Shown in pieces: positions 36,774-48,014 of a stretch of DNA of 64,000 nt; position 1 is the first letter of the stretch, and each line of letters starts with the position of its first letter. The notes beneath the pieces are model-generated. The model saw nothing but the letters and a program-made list of their open reading frames with translations, was not told the DNA's origin and did no database searches. The stretch comes from an uncultured Bacteroides sp. Lineage in GTDB: Bacteria > Bacteroidota > Bacteroidia > Bacteroidales > Bacteroidaceae. The stretch is taken from positions 1-64,000 of the forward strand of contig CALUOR010000019.1 in assembly GCA_944322285.1 (NCBI GenBank), in the 5' to 3' direction. The position numbers and the translations under genes were made by a program.

Positions 36774-36874
36774 TAAATGAAGAATGATGAATTAAGAATG
36801 AAGAATAACCATGCGGCGTGATTGTGTACACAGACAGCGCAGCCTAATTCTTCATTCTTAATTCTTCATTTAAA
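36774..36874. repeat. Inverted-repeat element between tricorn gene and ruvA
   Basis: The right arm (36848-36874, ending ATTCTTCATTTAA) is the complement of the left arm (36774-36807), except for a 7-base insertion in the left arm. The arms are made of the word AAGAATGAAGAAT. A GC-rich palindrome GCGCGCTTGCGCGCGC follows at about 36876. It has the look of a dispersed intergenic element and may act as a terminator. Confidence 0.65.
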
Positions 36875-36923
36875 GCGCGCTTGCGCGCGCTAAATTCCCA
36901 TTTGTTGACTTAAGAAAAGAATC

Positions 36924-37529
36924 ATGATAGAATACCTTCGTGGCGAACTTGCCGAACTGACTCCGGCAACCGCTGTTATTGATTGTAATGGGGTGGGATA
37001 CTTGACCAGTATTTCCCTCAACACCTATTCTGCCATACAAGGCAAAAAAACGTGCAAACTCTACGTCTACGAGGCCATACGCGAAGACGCTTATATGCTT
37101 TATGGTTTCGCTGACAAACAAGAGCGAGAACTCTTCTTGTTGCTTATCTCGGTGTCGGGCATTGGAGGAAACACAGCACGTACCATTCTGTCGGCTCTTT
37201 CGCCTACAGAACTCATCAACATCATTAGCACAGAAAACGCAAACTTACTGAAGACCGTAAAAGGCATCGGGCTGAAAACCGCCCAGCGCATCATTGTGGA
37301 TCTGAAAGACAAAATGAAGACGGGTGCCGTAGCCGCTGCCATAGGTACAGAATTAAGTACTGTAGGTGTCGTGGCTTCCAGCAATGAAGTCATGGACGAA
37401 GCTGTAGCCGCTCTCACTATGTTGGGCTTTGCACAAGCAGCTTCTCAAAAAGTAGTATTAGGCATCTTGAAAGAAACGCCAGACGCACCGGTGGAACAAG
37501 TGATTAAATTGGCACTAAAGCGGTTATGA
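36924..37529 (+). CDS. ruvA: Holliday junction branch migration protein RuvA
   Basis: A 201-residue RuvA. The N-terminal OB domain (MIEYLRGEL...GVGYL), two helix-hairpin-helix motifs ([11 protein letters not shown] about 77-87 and [11 protein letters not shown] about 112-122) and a C-terminal RuvB-binding domain are all present. RuvA binds the four-way junction and loads RuvB. The stop overlaps the start of the following gene by four bases (ATGA). Confidence 0.95.
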   Translation: MIEYLRGELAELTPATAVIDCNGVGYLTSISLNTYSAIQGKKTCKLYVYEAIREDAYMLYGFADKQERELFLLLISVSGIGGNTARTILSALSPTELINIISTENANLLKTVKGIGLKTAQRIIVDLKDKMKTGAVAAAIGTELSTVGVVASSNEVMDEAVAALTMLGFAQAASQKVVLGILKETPDAPVEQVIKLALKRL

Positions 37530-38521
37530 AAAAGATTTTCATGAATTCTTGGCTGGAAGCGAACCATCGCAGGCGTACAGACGAACCGGACGCATGGTAC
37601 GTACGCCTTGCCAATGAGTTGCTGTTGGTTGTTGATGACTCTCTTCTTTTTAAGGATGTCAATGAGGAACAACGTATCAAGGTAGTTCTTGCTCTTGGTC
37701 TTTATATGCAGGACGCTGTTGCGCAGACAGGAGGTTGGGTCGCTTTCAAGGAAGCATACCGCAAACTTTATAACGAAGAGTTGCCTTTTTATAAGCCGGA
37801 TAACGAATATGTAGCGGATGAGGTAAATTGGGAAGATGTTGCCCTTGTGCTTTGGACACGCTTGGCTCGTCCCGCCTGCCATAAGGCCAATGATTACACC
37901 CTGCATGACCCTTACGATACCGAACTGATTCGTTTGGCGCAAGACATTTACGGGGTATTGAACCGGCTGTTCGAAGAAGCACCCATCGCTGAAACGCCTT
38001 CACCCGACACTTGGCTGATGAATATTGATTGTTTGAGAATACCTTCAGCTTCCTTGCCCGATTCGCAGGCAGATAAGGTTTTTGATAGAAATGCGCGTCT
38101 CTGTCTGGCTTATAGTAATGGAGAACCGTTGCTGTTTTTTCATACCTATGTTGAATTGGCGGACTTTTTCGTTCATACCTTAGGCTGGGAAAACCGGGCG
38201 GAAGAGTTGTTGCCTGAGCTCCATCGACACAGTCATTTTGTGATCTATGCCAATGCCAAAGGCATGCTGATAGCTCCGGATGTGGCGTACTATTTCCATG
38301 CTCCGCATAATGCGCTATATAGTTCGGACGAAACCAGACGGACAGGTCACCGGCTGTTTTGTGAACCTGGTGCCTGTCCGTTCGATTTATTGAAATATGG
38401 GATCCTAAAAGGCTACTTGGAAAACGTAGCCTTGCCCATTGACAAAGGGAAAAGCATCCTTCATGACAACAAGGACTTCCTGATGCGTTACTATTTGGAA
38501 GAATATTATGAAGGAAAGTAG
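37526..38521 (+). CDS. Conserved Bacteroidales protein, probably DUF3843
   Basis: A 331-residue soluble protein without signal peptide or membrane helix. The sequence ([13 protein letters not shown] near the start, an [20 protein letters not shown] region and [22 protein letters not shown] near the end) is reminiscent of the DUF3843 family, which has no assigned function; this is not checked. Its ATG overlaps the ruvA stop, so the two are translated together. It converges on the M24 peptidase gene with no spacer: the stops are at adjacent positions 38521 and 38522. Confidence 0.75.
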   Translation: MKKIFMNSWLEANHRRRTDEPDAWYVRLANELLLVVDDSLLFKDVNEEQRIKVVLALGLYMQDAVAQTGGWVAFKEAYRKLYNEELPFYKPDNEYVADEVNWEDVALVLWTRLARPACHKANDYTLHDPYDTELIRLAQDIYGVLNRLFEEAPIAETPSPDTWLMNIDCLRIPSASLPDSQADKVFDRNARLCLAYSNGEPLLFFHTYVELADFFVHTLGWENRAEELLPELHRHSHFVIYANAKGMLIAPDVAYYFHAPHNALYSSDETRRTGHRLFCEPGACPFDLLKYGILKGYLENVALPIDKGKSILHDNKDFLMRYYLEEYYEGK

Positions 38522-39685
38522 TTATATCTCTATGATTTCCTCTGGAGCGTCAGTCAGCTTTTTCACACCGTCTGCCGTCACTACCCATGAGTTCTCAATT
38601 CCTACCGGCCCTATAGTGGGTAGTACGACTTTCGGCTCCAGCGCAAATACCATGCCCGGTTCCAGTTCCTGTTTGATACGTGGAGCGAGAACCGGTGCTT
38701 CATTTATTTCCAGCCCGATGCCGTGGCCTATGAATTTGGCTTTTTGTCCCACGCCCATAAAGTAATCGGCAAATCCAGCCTTGGTGATGGTTTCGATGGC
38801 TACGTCATACAATTCCTCGCACCGAATTCCTGGATTGGCCATTGCCGTAACTGCCGCTTGTACATCCAGGCAGGCTTGATGGGCAGCATATGCCTCATTT
38901 GGTAATTTCCCGATGGAATAGACACGGCTCATGTCGCACATGTAGCCATAAAAGTTGCCACCCAAATCTATCATGACGCTTTGTCCCGGTTGCAAAAGAT
39001 TTCCGCTTGCTCCACCGGGTAAGGATGGGTCAAGTCCTTTGCCGCCTAATGCGAAGTCGTAAGGAGAGGGTACTGCTGCATTGTCGCCGGCCAATACGCT
39101 TCCCATGAAAATCTCCATACTGCGTCCAAACACGCGGAAGATACCTAAACAGCCTTCTAAACGCATCAGACGTTCCACTTCGATGGATAGTTGCAGGTCA
39201 GTCATTCCCGCTTTGTACACCGAGGGTATCTGTTCGTAAGCCTTGGCATGAGCTATGGCCGATCGGTGTAGCAGTTCTATTTCCATCTCCGTCTTCACGC
39301 TGCGTGCCTGGCGAATGAGTGCTGTCCCATAAGGCACAACCTCTGTATCAGGGAAACAAGCCTCCAGCCGTTTGTATTCAACATAAGGCAGCTCGTCACC
39401 TTCCAGCATCAGTTTGTGCGGCATCGGCAGACCGCATTCCTTCAGTAAGTCTGGCAGTTGCTCAGGTTTTCGGATGGGGAAAATATGTTCGCCCTCCAAA
39501 GTGTTGGGGCGTTTTATAAACAAACGGGCAGACTCGTTCAAGGGTAAGTAGAGATAGCCGCTTATTACTCTTCCAAAGGTATAAATCAGATTGGCGTTAC
39601 ACGTAATTAACGCAGCATCAATGCCTTGCTGGGCCATCAGCGCACGTATTTTGTCACGTCTTAGTTTCAGTTCCGGTAATAGCAT
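38522..39685 (-). CDS. M24 family aminopeptidase P (Xaa-Pro peptidase)
   Basis: A 387-residue cytoplasmic metallopeptidase. The N-terminal creatinase-like domain (about 5-130) precedes the pita-bread domain with metal ligands in MIDLGGNFYGYMCDM (two Asp 11 apart), GHGIGLE (His), ALEP (Glu) and GIENSW (Glu). The start at 39685 (MLLPELK) was chosen because the -7 element at 39724-39731 lies 39 bases upstream and the longer frame adds an unrelated hydrophobic stretch. It removes N-terminal residues before proline. Confidence 0.9.
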   Translation of the reverse strand: MLLPELKLRRDKIRALMAQQGIDAALITCNANLIYTFGRVISGYLYLPLNESARLFIKRPNTLEGEHIFPIRKPEQLPDLLKECGLPMPHKLMLEGDELPYVEYKRLEACFPDTEVVPYGTALIRQARSVKTEMEIELLHRSAIAHAKAYEQIPSVYKAGMTDLQLSIEVERLMRLEGCLGIFRVFGRSMEIFMGSVLAGDNAAVPSPYDFALGGKGLDPSLPGGASGNLLQPGQSVMIDLGGNFYGYMCDMSRVYSIGKLPNEAYAAHQACLDVQAAVTAMANPGIRCEELYDVAIETITKAGFADYFMGVGQKAKFIGHGIGLEINEAPVLAPRIKQELEPGMVFALEPKVVLPTIGPVGIENSWVVTADGVKKLTDAPEEIIEI

Positions 39686-39723
39686 GATTCGTTTCAGTTT
39701 TTTATAAGTTTCTATTCTGCGCG

Positions 39724-39731
39724 CAAAGGTA
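39724..39731 (-). promoter_or_regulatory. Predicted -7 element of the M24 peptidase gene
   Basis: TACCTTTG on the minus strand matches the consensus, 39 bases before the chosen ATG at 39685. Confidence 0.5.
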
Positions 39732-39776
39732 GCAAAATAAGCGATAACCGGAAATACCCATAACAAGGTATATACA

Positions 39777-39816
39777 TAAAAAATGCTGCTCCCTACCTTC
39801 ACAGGCAGGGAACAGC
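39777..39816 (-). terminator. Intrinsic terminator of gdhA
   Basis: On the minus strand a GC-rich stem (39804-39816 with 39785-39797, GCTGnnCCCTnCC type) is followed by CATTTTTTATG. It lies about 70 bases after the gdhA stop. Confidence 0.75.
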
Positions 39817-39888
39817 CTAACCACAAATACAAATACAACTAAACAAAGTCTTTAAATGTTATAACAACAATTGAGTATCTTTTTATTG

Positions 39889-41226
39889 TCAGATAACGCC
39901 TTGTCCCATCATGGCGTGTGCCACCTTCATAAAACCGGCTATATTGGCACCTTTCACATAGTTAATGTAGCCATCGGGCTCTGTGCCGTATTTCACACAT
40001 TGGTCGTGGATGGCATGCATAATGCCGTGCAGTTTCTCATCTACTTCGGCGGCGCTCCAGCTCAGGTGCATGGCGTTTTGCGACATTTCCAATCCGCTGG
40101 TGGCTACACCGCCCGCATTGACTGCCTTGCCCGGAGCATACATCATCTTATGCTCGATGAAAAGGTCAATAGCCTCAGGCGTACAACCCATGTTCGATAT
40201 TTCGCCCACGCACAGCACGTTGTTGGCTATCAACTGACGGGCATCGTCGCCATTCAGTTCATTCTGCGTAGCACAAGGCAAGGCAATGTCCACCTTCACT
40301 TCCCACGGACGCTTGCCGGGCACGAACTTCGCTTTGGGGAACTGTTCCACGTAAGGTTCTACGATGTCATTACCCGATGCACGAAGCTCCAACATATAGT
40401 CTATTTTTTCGCCACTGATGCCTTCCGGGTCATATACGTAACCATCTGGTCCTGAGATGGTGACAACCTTGGCTCCTAATTGAGTGGCCTTCGTTGCGGC
40501 ACCCCAAGCTACATTGCCGAATCCGGAGATAGCAACGGTCTTTCCTTTAATGTCAATGCCTTTGGTCTGCAACATCTGATTGACGAAGTATAAGCCGCCG
40601 AAGCCTGTAGCTTCCGGACGAATCAGCGATCCGCCAAATTCCAATCCTTTGCCCGTAAATGTTCCCGTAAACTCGCGGGTCAACTTCTTATACATGCCAA
40701 ACATGTAACCAACTTCGCGGCCTCCTACGCCGATGTCGCCGGCTGGAACGTCCATGTCTGGACCCAAATGACGCCATAATTCCAAAATAAACGCTTGGCA
40801 GAAACGCATGATTTCCGCATCGCTCTTTCCGCGGGGCGAGAAGTCTGAGCCGCCTTTGCCACCACCCATGGGCAACGTTGTCAGCGCATTTTTAAAAGTC
40901 TGTTCAAAGCCTAGGAATTTCAGGATGGACAGGTTGACAGAAGCATGGAAACGAATGCCGCCTTTGTAGGGGCCAATGGCATTATTGAATTGTACACGGT
41001 AGCCTAAGTTAGTTTGTACCTCGCCTTTATCGTCCACCCACGTGACACGGAAAGTAAAGATACGATCGGGTTCTACCAAACGCTCGATGATTTTGGCTTT
41101 CTCGAACTCGGGATGCTGGTTATAGACATCCTCTATAGAGAGAAGCACTTCACGCACGGCTTGCAGATATTCTGATTCGCCGGGATGTTTTGCCTCAAGA
41201 GAGGCCATGATACGCTCGATATTCAT
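39889..41226 (-). CDS. gdhA: Glutamate dehydrogenase, NADP-type
   Basis: A 445-residue hexameric-type glutamate dehydrogenase. The substrate motif LPMGGGKGGSDF contains catalytic Lys124, and the Rossmann segment is ISGFGNVAWGAA. Length and the PAGDIGVGGREVGYM segment fit the NADPH-preferring bacterial group used for ammonium assimilation. A consensus promoter lies 51 bases upstream and a good intrinsic terminator downstream, so it is monocistronic. Confidence 0.95.
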   Translation of the reverse strand: MNIERIMASLEAKHPGESEYLQAVREVLLSIEDVYNQHPEFEKAKIIERLVEPDRIFTFRVTWVDDKGEVQTNLGYRVQFNNAIGPYKGGIRFHASVNLSILKFLGFEQTFKNALTTLPMGGGKGGSDFSPRGKSDAEIMRFCQAFILELWRHLGPDMDVPAGDIGVGGREVGYMFGMYKKLTREFTGTFTGKGLEFGGSLIRPEATGFGGLYFVNQMLQTKGIDIKGKTVAISGFGNVAWGAATKATQLGAKVVTISGPDGYVYDPEGISGEKIDYMLELRASGNDIVEPYVEQFPKAKFVPGKRPWEVKVDIALPCATQNELNGDDARQLIANNVLCVGEISNMGCTPEAIDLFIEHKMMYAPGKAVNAGGVATSGLEMSQNAMHLSWSAAEVDEKLHGIMHAIHDQCVKYGTEPDGYINYVKGANIAGFMKVAHAMMGQGVI

Positions 41227-41276
41227 ACAATTAGATTTTTAAGTTGTTAAAAACAAAATGTCAACTGATTCTGTTG

Positions 41277-41284
41277 CAAAGATA
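41277..41284 (-). promoter_or_regulatory. Predicted -7 element of gdhA
   Basis: TATCTTTG on the minus strand, exact consensus, 51 bases before the ATG. Confidence 0.55.
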
Positions 41285-41424
41285 GGAATAGTTTTTATAT
41301 CTCCTAAGATTTTTGGGGAAATTTTTGCGAAGAAATGATAAAATGTAAGTTCTGCTTAGAGGTGAGGAAGACGGGCAGATGCAGAAATGTGTGTGAAGTG
41401 AGTGATTTATTCAAGAAATATTCA

Positions 41425-41432
41425 TAGTTTTG
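41425..41432 (+). promoter_or_regulatory. Predicted -7 element of the metalloprotease gene
   Basis: TAGTTTTG fits TAnnTTTG and lies 49 bases before the chosen start at 41481. It rules out translation from the longer frame beginning at 41430. Confidence 0.45.
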
Positions 41433-41480
41433 TGCGCATTATATCAAAAACAATGTTTTACCATAATTAATAATGAAGAC

Positions 41481-42824
41481 ATGAAACATCCGTTCGTTTG
41501 CATTCTCTTTGTTCTCTTCTGCCTGTTGATGGCCGGTTGCGGAACTGAAGAGCCGGCTTTTACTTTGTCGCGAGACGATTTTTCCAACGTCAGTCCCGAG
41601 GGAGAGAACTTTACCATAGAAATACGCACCATTGGTTCCTGGACAGCCACCAGCCTCAACGATGATTGGTGTACGGTATATCCGAGCAGCGGAACCGGTG
41701 ATGGGACTATCCGTATCGAAGTGGAAGGCAATTTGGAGGCTGACCGTACAGGTAAGGTGGTTATTCTGTGCGAGAACGAGCGTTCCGAAATCAACATCAC
41801 TCAGACTGCCCTGCCAGCGGGCGAAGAGTTGACTTACCGCATACCTGTTATATTTCATGTATTATATAAGGATCCCATGGACCGCTATCAATATATCTCC
41901 GCTTCACGTATCCGTCAGGTGCTGGCCAATGTGAACGACTTCTACGATGGCAAGCCTAGATGGACGGGAGGAGACACGCCCCAGGACATTAACTTGGAGT
42001 TCGTCTTGGCTGAGACGGACGAGGAAGGCAACGAGTTGGAAACGCCGGGCGTGGAATACGTGCAATGGAGCCAAATGCCTATCGACTGCGTATCGTTTAT
42101 GAACTCAACCGAGAAGCGGGTGTTGGACCTCATGTGGGATATGAACAAGTACATCAACATCGTTCTCTATAATTTCAAAGATTATAACGATGGCTCCGTC
42201 ACGATGGGCATCTCGCACCTGCCGCTTTCAACGCAAGGAGCGAATTATCTGGAAGGGTTATATTCTGTGGAATATACCCATCTGGAGAACAGCAATCTGG
42301 GCTATCCGCAATGCGTTTCCATCAACAGCCTTTACTTTTATGAGGATACGGATCCGGGTTACTATAACACCGCGGATGTCAACGTCACCCTGGCGCACGA
42401 GCTGGGACACTACCTGGGCTTGCACCACGCATTCAATGAGGATGAGCGGGGCGGATTGGTACGCGATTGTGAGGACACGGATTATTGCGAAGACACGCCA
42501 CCCTACAATCGCTATGCCTACAGTTTGTGGTTGGGTGATTTCTATGCCAACCCGGATGGATTGACCAAGGAAGCTTTTCAACGCGAGGATTGCAATACGG
42601 GCGAGACTTTCTTGTCCTACAACTTGATGGATTACGAAATCAGTTTCAGCGACCGCTTCACGCCCAATCAGCGTGCCCGTATGCGCCACGTCTTGGAATA
42701 TAGTCCGTTGATACCGGGTGCCAAGCGCATCTCTTCTACCACCACCCGCATGGCACCGCAGGGTGTGCTGGATATTCCTGTTATTTATAGGAAGTGTACG
42801 CGCTGCCTCGTAAAGGGGCAGTGA
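41481..42824 (+). CDS. M43-type zinc metalloprotease lipoprotein with BACON domain
   Basis: A 447-residue surface or periplasmic lipoprotein (LMAGC, Cys20). Residues about 27-108 form a BACON-like beta domain (NFTIEIRTIGSW, DDWCTVYPSSG), known from Bacteroides glycan and mucin-associated proteins. The catalytic domain has HELGHYLGLHH with zinc ligands His306, His310 and His316, general base Glu307, and a Met-turn SYNLMDY. The spacing and Met-turn indicate a metzincin of the pappalysin/cytophagalysin group. The substrate is unknown. It stands alone upstream of the kinase gene. Confidence 0.9.
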   Translation: MKHPFVCILFVLFCLLMAGCGTEEPAFTLSRDDFSNVSPEGENFTIEIRTIGSWTATSLNDDWCTVYPSSGTGDGTIRIEVEGNLEADRTGKVVILCENERSEINITQTALPAGEELTYRIPVIFHVLYKDPMDRYQYISASRIRQVLANVNDFYDGKPRWTGGDTPQDINLEFVLAETDEEGNELETPGVEYVQWSQMPIDCVSFMNSTEKRVLDLMWDMNKYINIVLYNFKDYNDGSVTMGISHLPLSTQGANYLEGLYSVEYTHLENSNLGYPQCVSINSLYFYEDTDPGYYNTADVNVTLAHELGHYLGLHHAFNEDERGGLVRDCEDTDYCEDTPPYNRYAYSLWLGDFYANPDGLTKEAFQREDCNTGETFLSYNLMDYEISFSDRFTPNQRARMRHVLEYSPLIPGAKRISSTTTRMAPQGVLDIPVIYRKCTRCLVKGQ

Positions 42825-42919
42825 ACTTATTCATGTTTTTTCTTTTTACAAATTTGTTCGATTTGTTGCAAATGTCGCTAAAAATAGCGAATATTGCAAA
42901 AATTTAAAATCTGAACAAA

Positions 42920-45256
42920 ATGGATTCGGCACAATTGACAACAGGTGCTACTTTGCAGGGTGGCAAATATCGTATAGAACGTGTATTGGGACAAGGTGGA
43001 TTCGGTATTACGTATCTAGCCTTGCAGGACATCCTAGATCGCAAGGTTGCGATAAAGGAGTTTTTTATGCGCGACTTCTGCGCCCGTGAAGGAGACACTT
43101 CTTCTGTATCGCTGGGTACGGAGGCCAACCGGGAAATGATGGAACGCTATCAGGTAAAATTCCTGAAGGAGGCACGTACAATTTCGGGACTTGACCATCC
43201 ACACATCATCCGTATCTACGACATCTTCCGCGAGAACAATACGGCTTATTACGTTATGGATTATATTGAGGGCGAGTCGTTGTCGGAGATGGTGAAACGC
43301 CGTGGTGCCCTGCCGGAAAACGAAGTGCTGCACTACATACGTGCCGTGGCTTCTGCACTAAAGTATGTGCATCGGCATCATATCAACCATCTGGATGTGA
43401 AGCCGGGTAACATCATGGTGCGCCGGGTTGATCATCGAGTGTTCCTTTTGGATTTTGGTCTGTCTAAGCAATACGATGTAACAGGCAATCAAACTAGCTC
43501 TACTCCCGTAGGAATCAGTCATGGCTATGCACCTATAGAGCAATACGCCCCCGGTGGTGTAAGGGAATTCACGCCTCAGACGGATATTTATGCATTAGGT
43601 GCCACGATGTATTACTTGCTGACAGGCATTACGCCCCCTACGGCTAGCGAGTTGCCCGATACGGAGCTTGAGTTTCCCGTTGCAATGTCAGTTGAAGTGC
43701 GCCATGCCATACTAGAGTGTATGAAACTTCGTAAAAAAGACCGTCCGCAGGATGTGGACGCGTTTTTGGCTTTGTTGCCCCAGCAAGAACAGGCGAAGGA
43801 TGAAATTGCAGATGTACATCAGCCGGAAGGGGAGGACGAGGTGACGATAATCAATGCGGAAATTCCGAAGAAAGAAGTACCGGAATTTGTGGTTGAGAAA
43901 AGAGCGGAAAAGAAAGATGTACCGGAGGTAAGATCGAAACTTCCGATCAATTTGAAGAAACTTTTGATAGGAGCGGCTGCAGCTGTGTTACTGGTAATAG
44001 TTGTTGTATTGGCTATTCCCCATTCTTCAGAGACTGCGGATGAGATCTACAGTGCAGCGTTGGAGGCCTATGATGAAAGAGATTATGATACCGCTGCTGC
44101 TTTATATAAGAAAGCCGCAGAGAAAGGAAATGCGAATGCCCAATGCAATTTAGGATATATGTATGCTAACGGTGAAGGTGTGGAGCAAGATGATGCTGAA
44201 GCCATCAGGTGGTATCGCAAAGCGGCCGAAGCGGGAAATATCGCCGCTCAGTATAATTTGGCACTTAGGTATGAAAGCGGTAATGGTGTTGCTCAAGATG
44301 ATGCTGAAGCTGTGAAATGGTATCGTATGGCTGCTGAGCAGGGAGATGCTGACGCTCAGTATGAATTAGGTGGAAAGTATGCCAATGGAGAAGGCGTTGC
44401 CCAGGACGATACCCAAGCCGTGGAATGGTATCGTAAGGCGGCCGAGCAAGATCATGCTAGTGCCCAGTGCGATTTAGGTTATATGTACGAAACTGGTCGA
44501 GGGGTGAGTCAAGATCATGCGGAAGCGGCGGTATGGTATCGTAAGGCGGCCGAGCGAGGAAGTGCTGTCGGCCAATATAATTTGGGAGTTTTGTATGATA
44601 ATGGTCGTGGTGTTGAACTAGATGACGCTGAAGCCGTGAAATGGTATCGTAGGGCGGCCGAACAGGGAGATGTTGACGCTCAGTTTAATTTGGGCGTAAT
44701 GTACGACAATGGTGAGGGGGTGCCCGAAGATAACGCACAGGCTGCGGAATGGTATCGCAAGGCAGCCGAGCAGGGATTTGTTAAGGCCCAGTATTACTTA
44801 GGAATAGCTTATGATAACGGAGACGGTGTAGCCCGAGACGATGCGCAGGCAGTAGAGTGGTATCGTAAAGCGGCGGAGCAGGGCTATGCCAGTGCTCAGA
44901 ATGACTTGGGTGCTATGTATGCTAACGGTGAAGGCGTGGCAAAGGATAATGTGGAAGCCGTGAAATGGTATCGCAAGGCAGCCGAGCAAGGCAATGCGCA
45001 AGCACAGTATAATTTAGGACGGATGTATGATTACGGTCGTGGTGTGGCTTTGGATGATGCACAGGCCGTAGAGTGGTATCGTAAAGCGGCTGTACAGGGG
45101 CATGCGAATGCTCAGAATGATTTGGGTGCTATGTATGAAAATGGTGAAGGTGTAGCCAAGAATGAGACTGAAGCCATCATCTGGTATCGCAAAGCAGCTC
45201 AAAACGGAAGTGAAAAAGCTAAGGAAAATTTGAAGAAGCGTGGGCTGAGCTGGTAA
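42920..45256 (+). CDS. Hanks-type Ser/Thr kinase with transmembrane helix and ten Sel1 repeats
   Basis: A 778-residue protein. The kinase domain (about 17-285) has GQGGFG (24-29), VAIK with Lys46, the catalytic loop HLDVKPGN with Asp159 and Asn164 (Leu replaces the usual Arg of HRD), and DFG (178-180). A Glu/Lys-rich juxtamembrane region leads to one membrane helix (about 348-367). The exported part is ten nearly perfect 36-residue Sel1 repeats (about 407-766; AQxxLGxxYxNGxGV...WYRKAAEQG). Sel1 repeats bind proteins, so this could be a sensor kinase. The repeat DNA is a 108-bp tandem array prone to copy change. Confidence 0.93.
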   Translation: MDSAQLTTGATLQGGKYRIERVLGQGGFGITYLALQDILDRKVAIKEFFMRDFCAREGDTSSVSLGTEANREMMERYQVKFLKEARTISGLDHPHIIRIYDIFRENNTAYYVMDYIEGESLSEMVKRRGALPENEVLHYIRAVASALKYVHRHHINHLDVKPGNIMVRRVDHRVFLLDFGLSKQYDVTGNQTSSTPVGISHGYAPIEQYAPGGVREFTPQTDIYALGATMYYLLTGITPPTASELPDTELEFPVAMSVEVRHAILECMKLRKKDRPQDVDAFLALLPQQEQAKDEIADVHQPEGEDEVTIINAEIPKKEVPEFVVEKRAEKKDVPEVRSKLPINLKKLLIGAAAAVLLVIVVVLAIPHSSETADEIYSAALEAYDERDYDTAAALYKKAAEKGNANAQCNLGYMYANGEGVEQDDAEAIRWYRKAAEAGNIAAQYNLALRYESGNGVAQDDAEAVKWYRMAAEQGDADAQYELGGKYANGEGVAQDDTQAVEWYRKAAEQDHASAQCDLGYMYETGRGVSQDHAEAAVWYRKAAERGSAVGQYNLGVLYDNGRGVELDDAEAVKWYRRAAEQGDVDAQFNLGVMYDNGEGVPEDNAQAAEWYRKAAEQGFVKAQYYLGIAYDNGDGVARDDAQAVEWYRKAAEQGYASAQNDLGAMYANGEGVAKDNVEAVKWYRKAAEQGNAQAQYNLGRMYDYGRGVALDDAQAVEWYRKAAVQGHANAQNDLGAMYENGEGVAKNETEAIIWYRKAAQNGSEKAKENLKKRGLSW
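44138..45220 (+). repeat. 108-bp coding tandem repeats (Sel1)
   Basis: Ten tandem units of 36 codons encode the Sel1 repeats of the kinase. Units are similar but not identical at the DNA level (recurring words GTGGTATCGTAAGGC-type), so the number may vary between strains. Confidence 0.8.
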
Positions 45257-45330
45257 CTTTTTCAGAAAATAATTCTCCACACGTTTTGATATTCCGTTTT
45301 TTCTTCCGTAATTTGCCCAGTGATTTCAGA

Positions 45331-45411
45331 AAAGGGGGTGCCCGGGCGTGTTTTGTCCGCGGGCTGAGATTATACCCAATGAACCTGATGCGGGTAGTGC
45401 CGCCGGAGGGA
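45331..45411 (+). ncRNA. TPP riboswitch (THI element)
   Basis: The conserved thiamine pyrophosphate aptamer is plain: GGGGTGCCCG, the GGGCTGAGAT core, ATACCC, TGAACCTGAT and the closing CGGGTAGTGCCGCCGGAGGGA-type strand. It precedes thiE by about 90 bases, with a terminator hairpin between. High TPP should stabilise the aptamer and lower expression of thiE-thiC-thi4. Confidence 0.95.
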
Positions 45412-45463
45412 TTTTCTTTTGAGTAGCTTGCTTGTTTGTTTTTTATATGATTTCGCATGCTCC

Positions 45464-45503
45464 GCCTCCTTTTCGATAGAATAATCGAGAGGAGGCTTTT
45501 TTT
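45464..45503 (+). terminator. Riboswitch expression platform: terminator containing the thiE Shine-Dalgarno
   Basis: GCCTCCTTTTCGAT (45464-45477) pairs with ATCGAGAGGAGGC (45484-45496) and is followed at once by seven T residues and the thiE ATG at 45504. The 3' arm contains AGGAGG, 8 bases from the ATG. The same stem could therefore terminate transcription and hide the ribosome binding site. Confidence 0.85.
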
Positions 45504-46127
45504 ATGTTTAACGTACAATTCATTACCCATTATACCGATACCGTCGGTTACGCGGAGTCGGCACGGCTGGCGCTGGAAGGCGGATGCCGCTGGATTCAGC
45601 TCCGCATGAAGGACGCCACGGACGAGGAGGCGGAGCCGGTGGCGCGTCAGGTGCAGGAACTCTGCCGGGCCTGCGGCGCTTACTTCGTGCTGGACGACCG
45701 CGTAGAGCTGGCCAAACGCCTGCATGCGGACGGAGTTCATTTAGGCAAATTGGACATGCCCGTGGACGAGGCGCGCGCTTACCTGGGCGAAGAGTTCATC
45801 ATTGGAGGCACGGTCAATACCTTGGAGGACGTGAAGCGCCTGCACCGTGCGGGGGCTGACTACATAGGATGCGGCCCCTTCCGCTACACCACCACGAAGA
45901 AGAACCTGGCTCCCGTCTTAGGACTGGAGGGCTATCGGCGCATCATCGACGGGATGTGTGAGGAAGGCATCAACCTGCCCATTGTGGGCATAGGAGGCGT
46001 CACGGCGGAGGACATACCCGACCTGAAGTCCGTGGGCCTGAACGGCATCGCCCTGAGCGGAAGCGTCTTGCGGGCGGAAAATCCCGTGGAGGAGATGAAG
46101 CGGGTGGTTGAGGAGTGTAAAAGGTAA
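45504..46127 (+). CDS. thiE: Thiamine-phosphate synthase
   Basis: A 207-residue TIM-barrel enzyme joining HMP pyrophosphate and thiazole phosphate. Motifs are WIQLRMKD (about 30-37), FVLDDRVELAKRLHADGVHLG, GCGPFRYTTTKK and GIGGVTAEDI. The start is set by an AGGAGG Shine-Dalgarno within the terminator stem just upstream. It is the first gene of the riboswitch-controlled thiamine operon. It has high GC compared with its neighbours. Confidence 0.94.
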   Translation: MFNVQFITHYTDTVGYAESARLALEGGCRWIQLRMKDATDEEAEPVARQVQELCRACGAYFVLDDRVELAKRLHADGVHLGKLDMPVDEARAYLGEEFIIGGTVNTLEDVKRLHRAGADYIGCGPFRYTTTKKNLAPVLGLEGYRRIIDGMCEEGINLPIVGIGGVTAEDIPDLKSVGLNGIALSGSVLRAENPVEEMKRVVEECKR

Positions 46128-46139
46128 ATGGGAATTTAG

Positions 46140-47995
<1,856 letters not shown>

Positions 47996-48014
47996 ATGGA
48001 TAGCTAAGGTTTTC

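Noticed and set aside
36762-36923. ruvA upstream gap as a gene-bearing region
   Set aside because: Only the inverted repeat and a GC palindrome are present; no frame of useful size.
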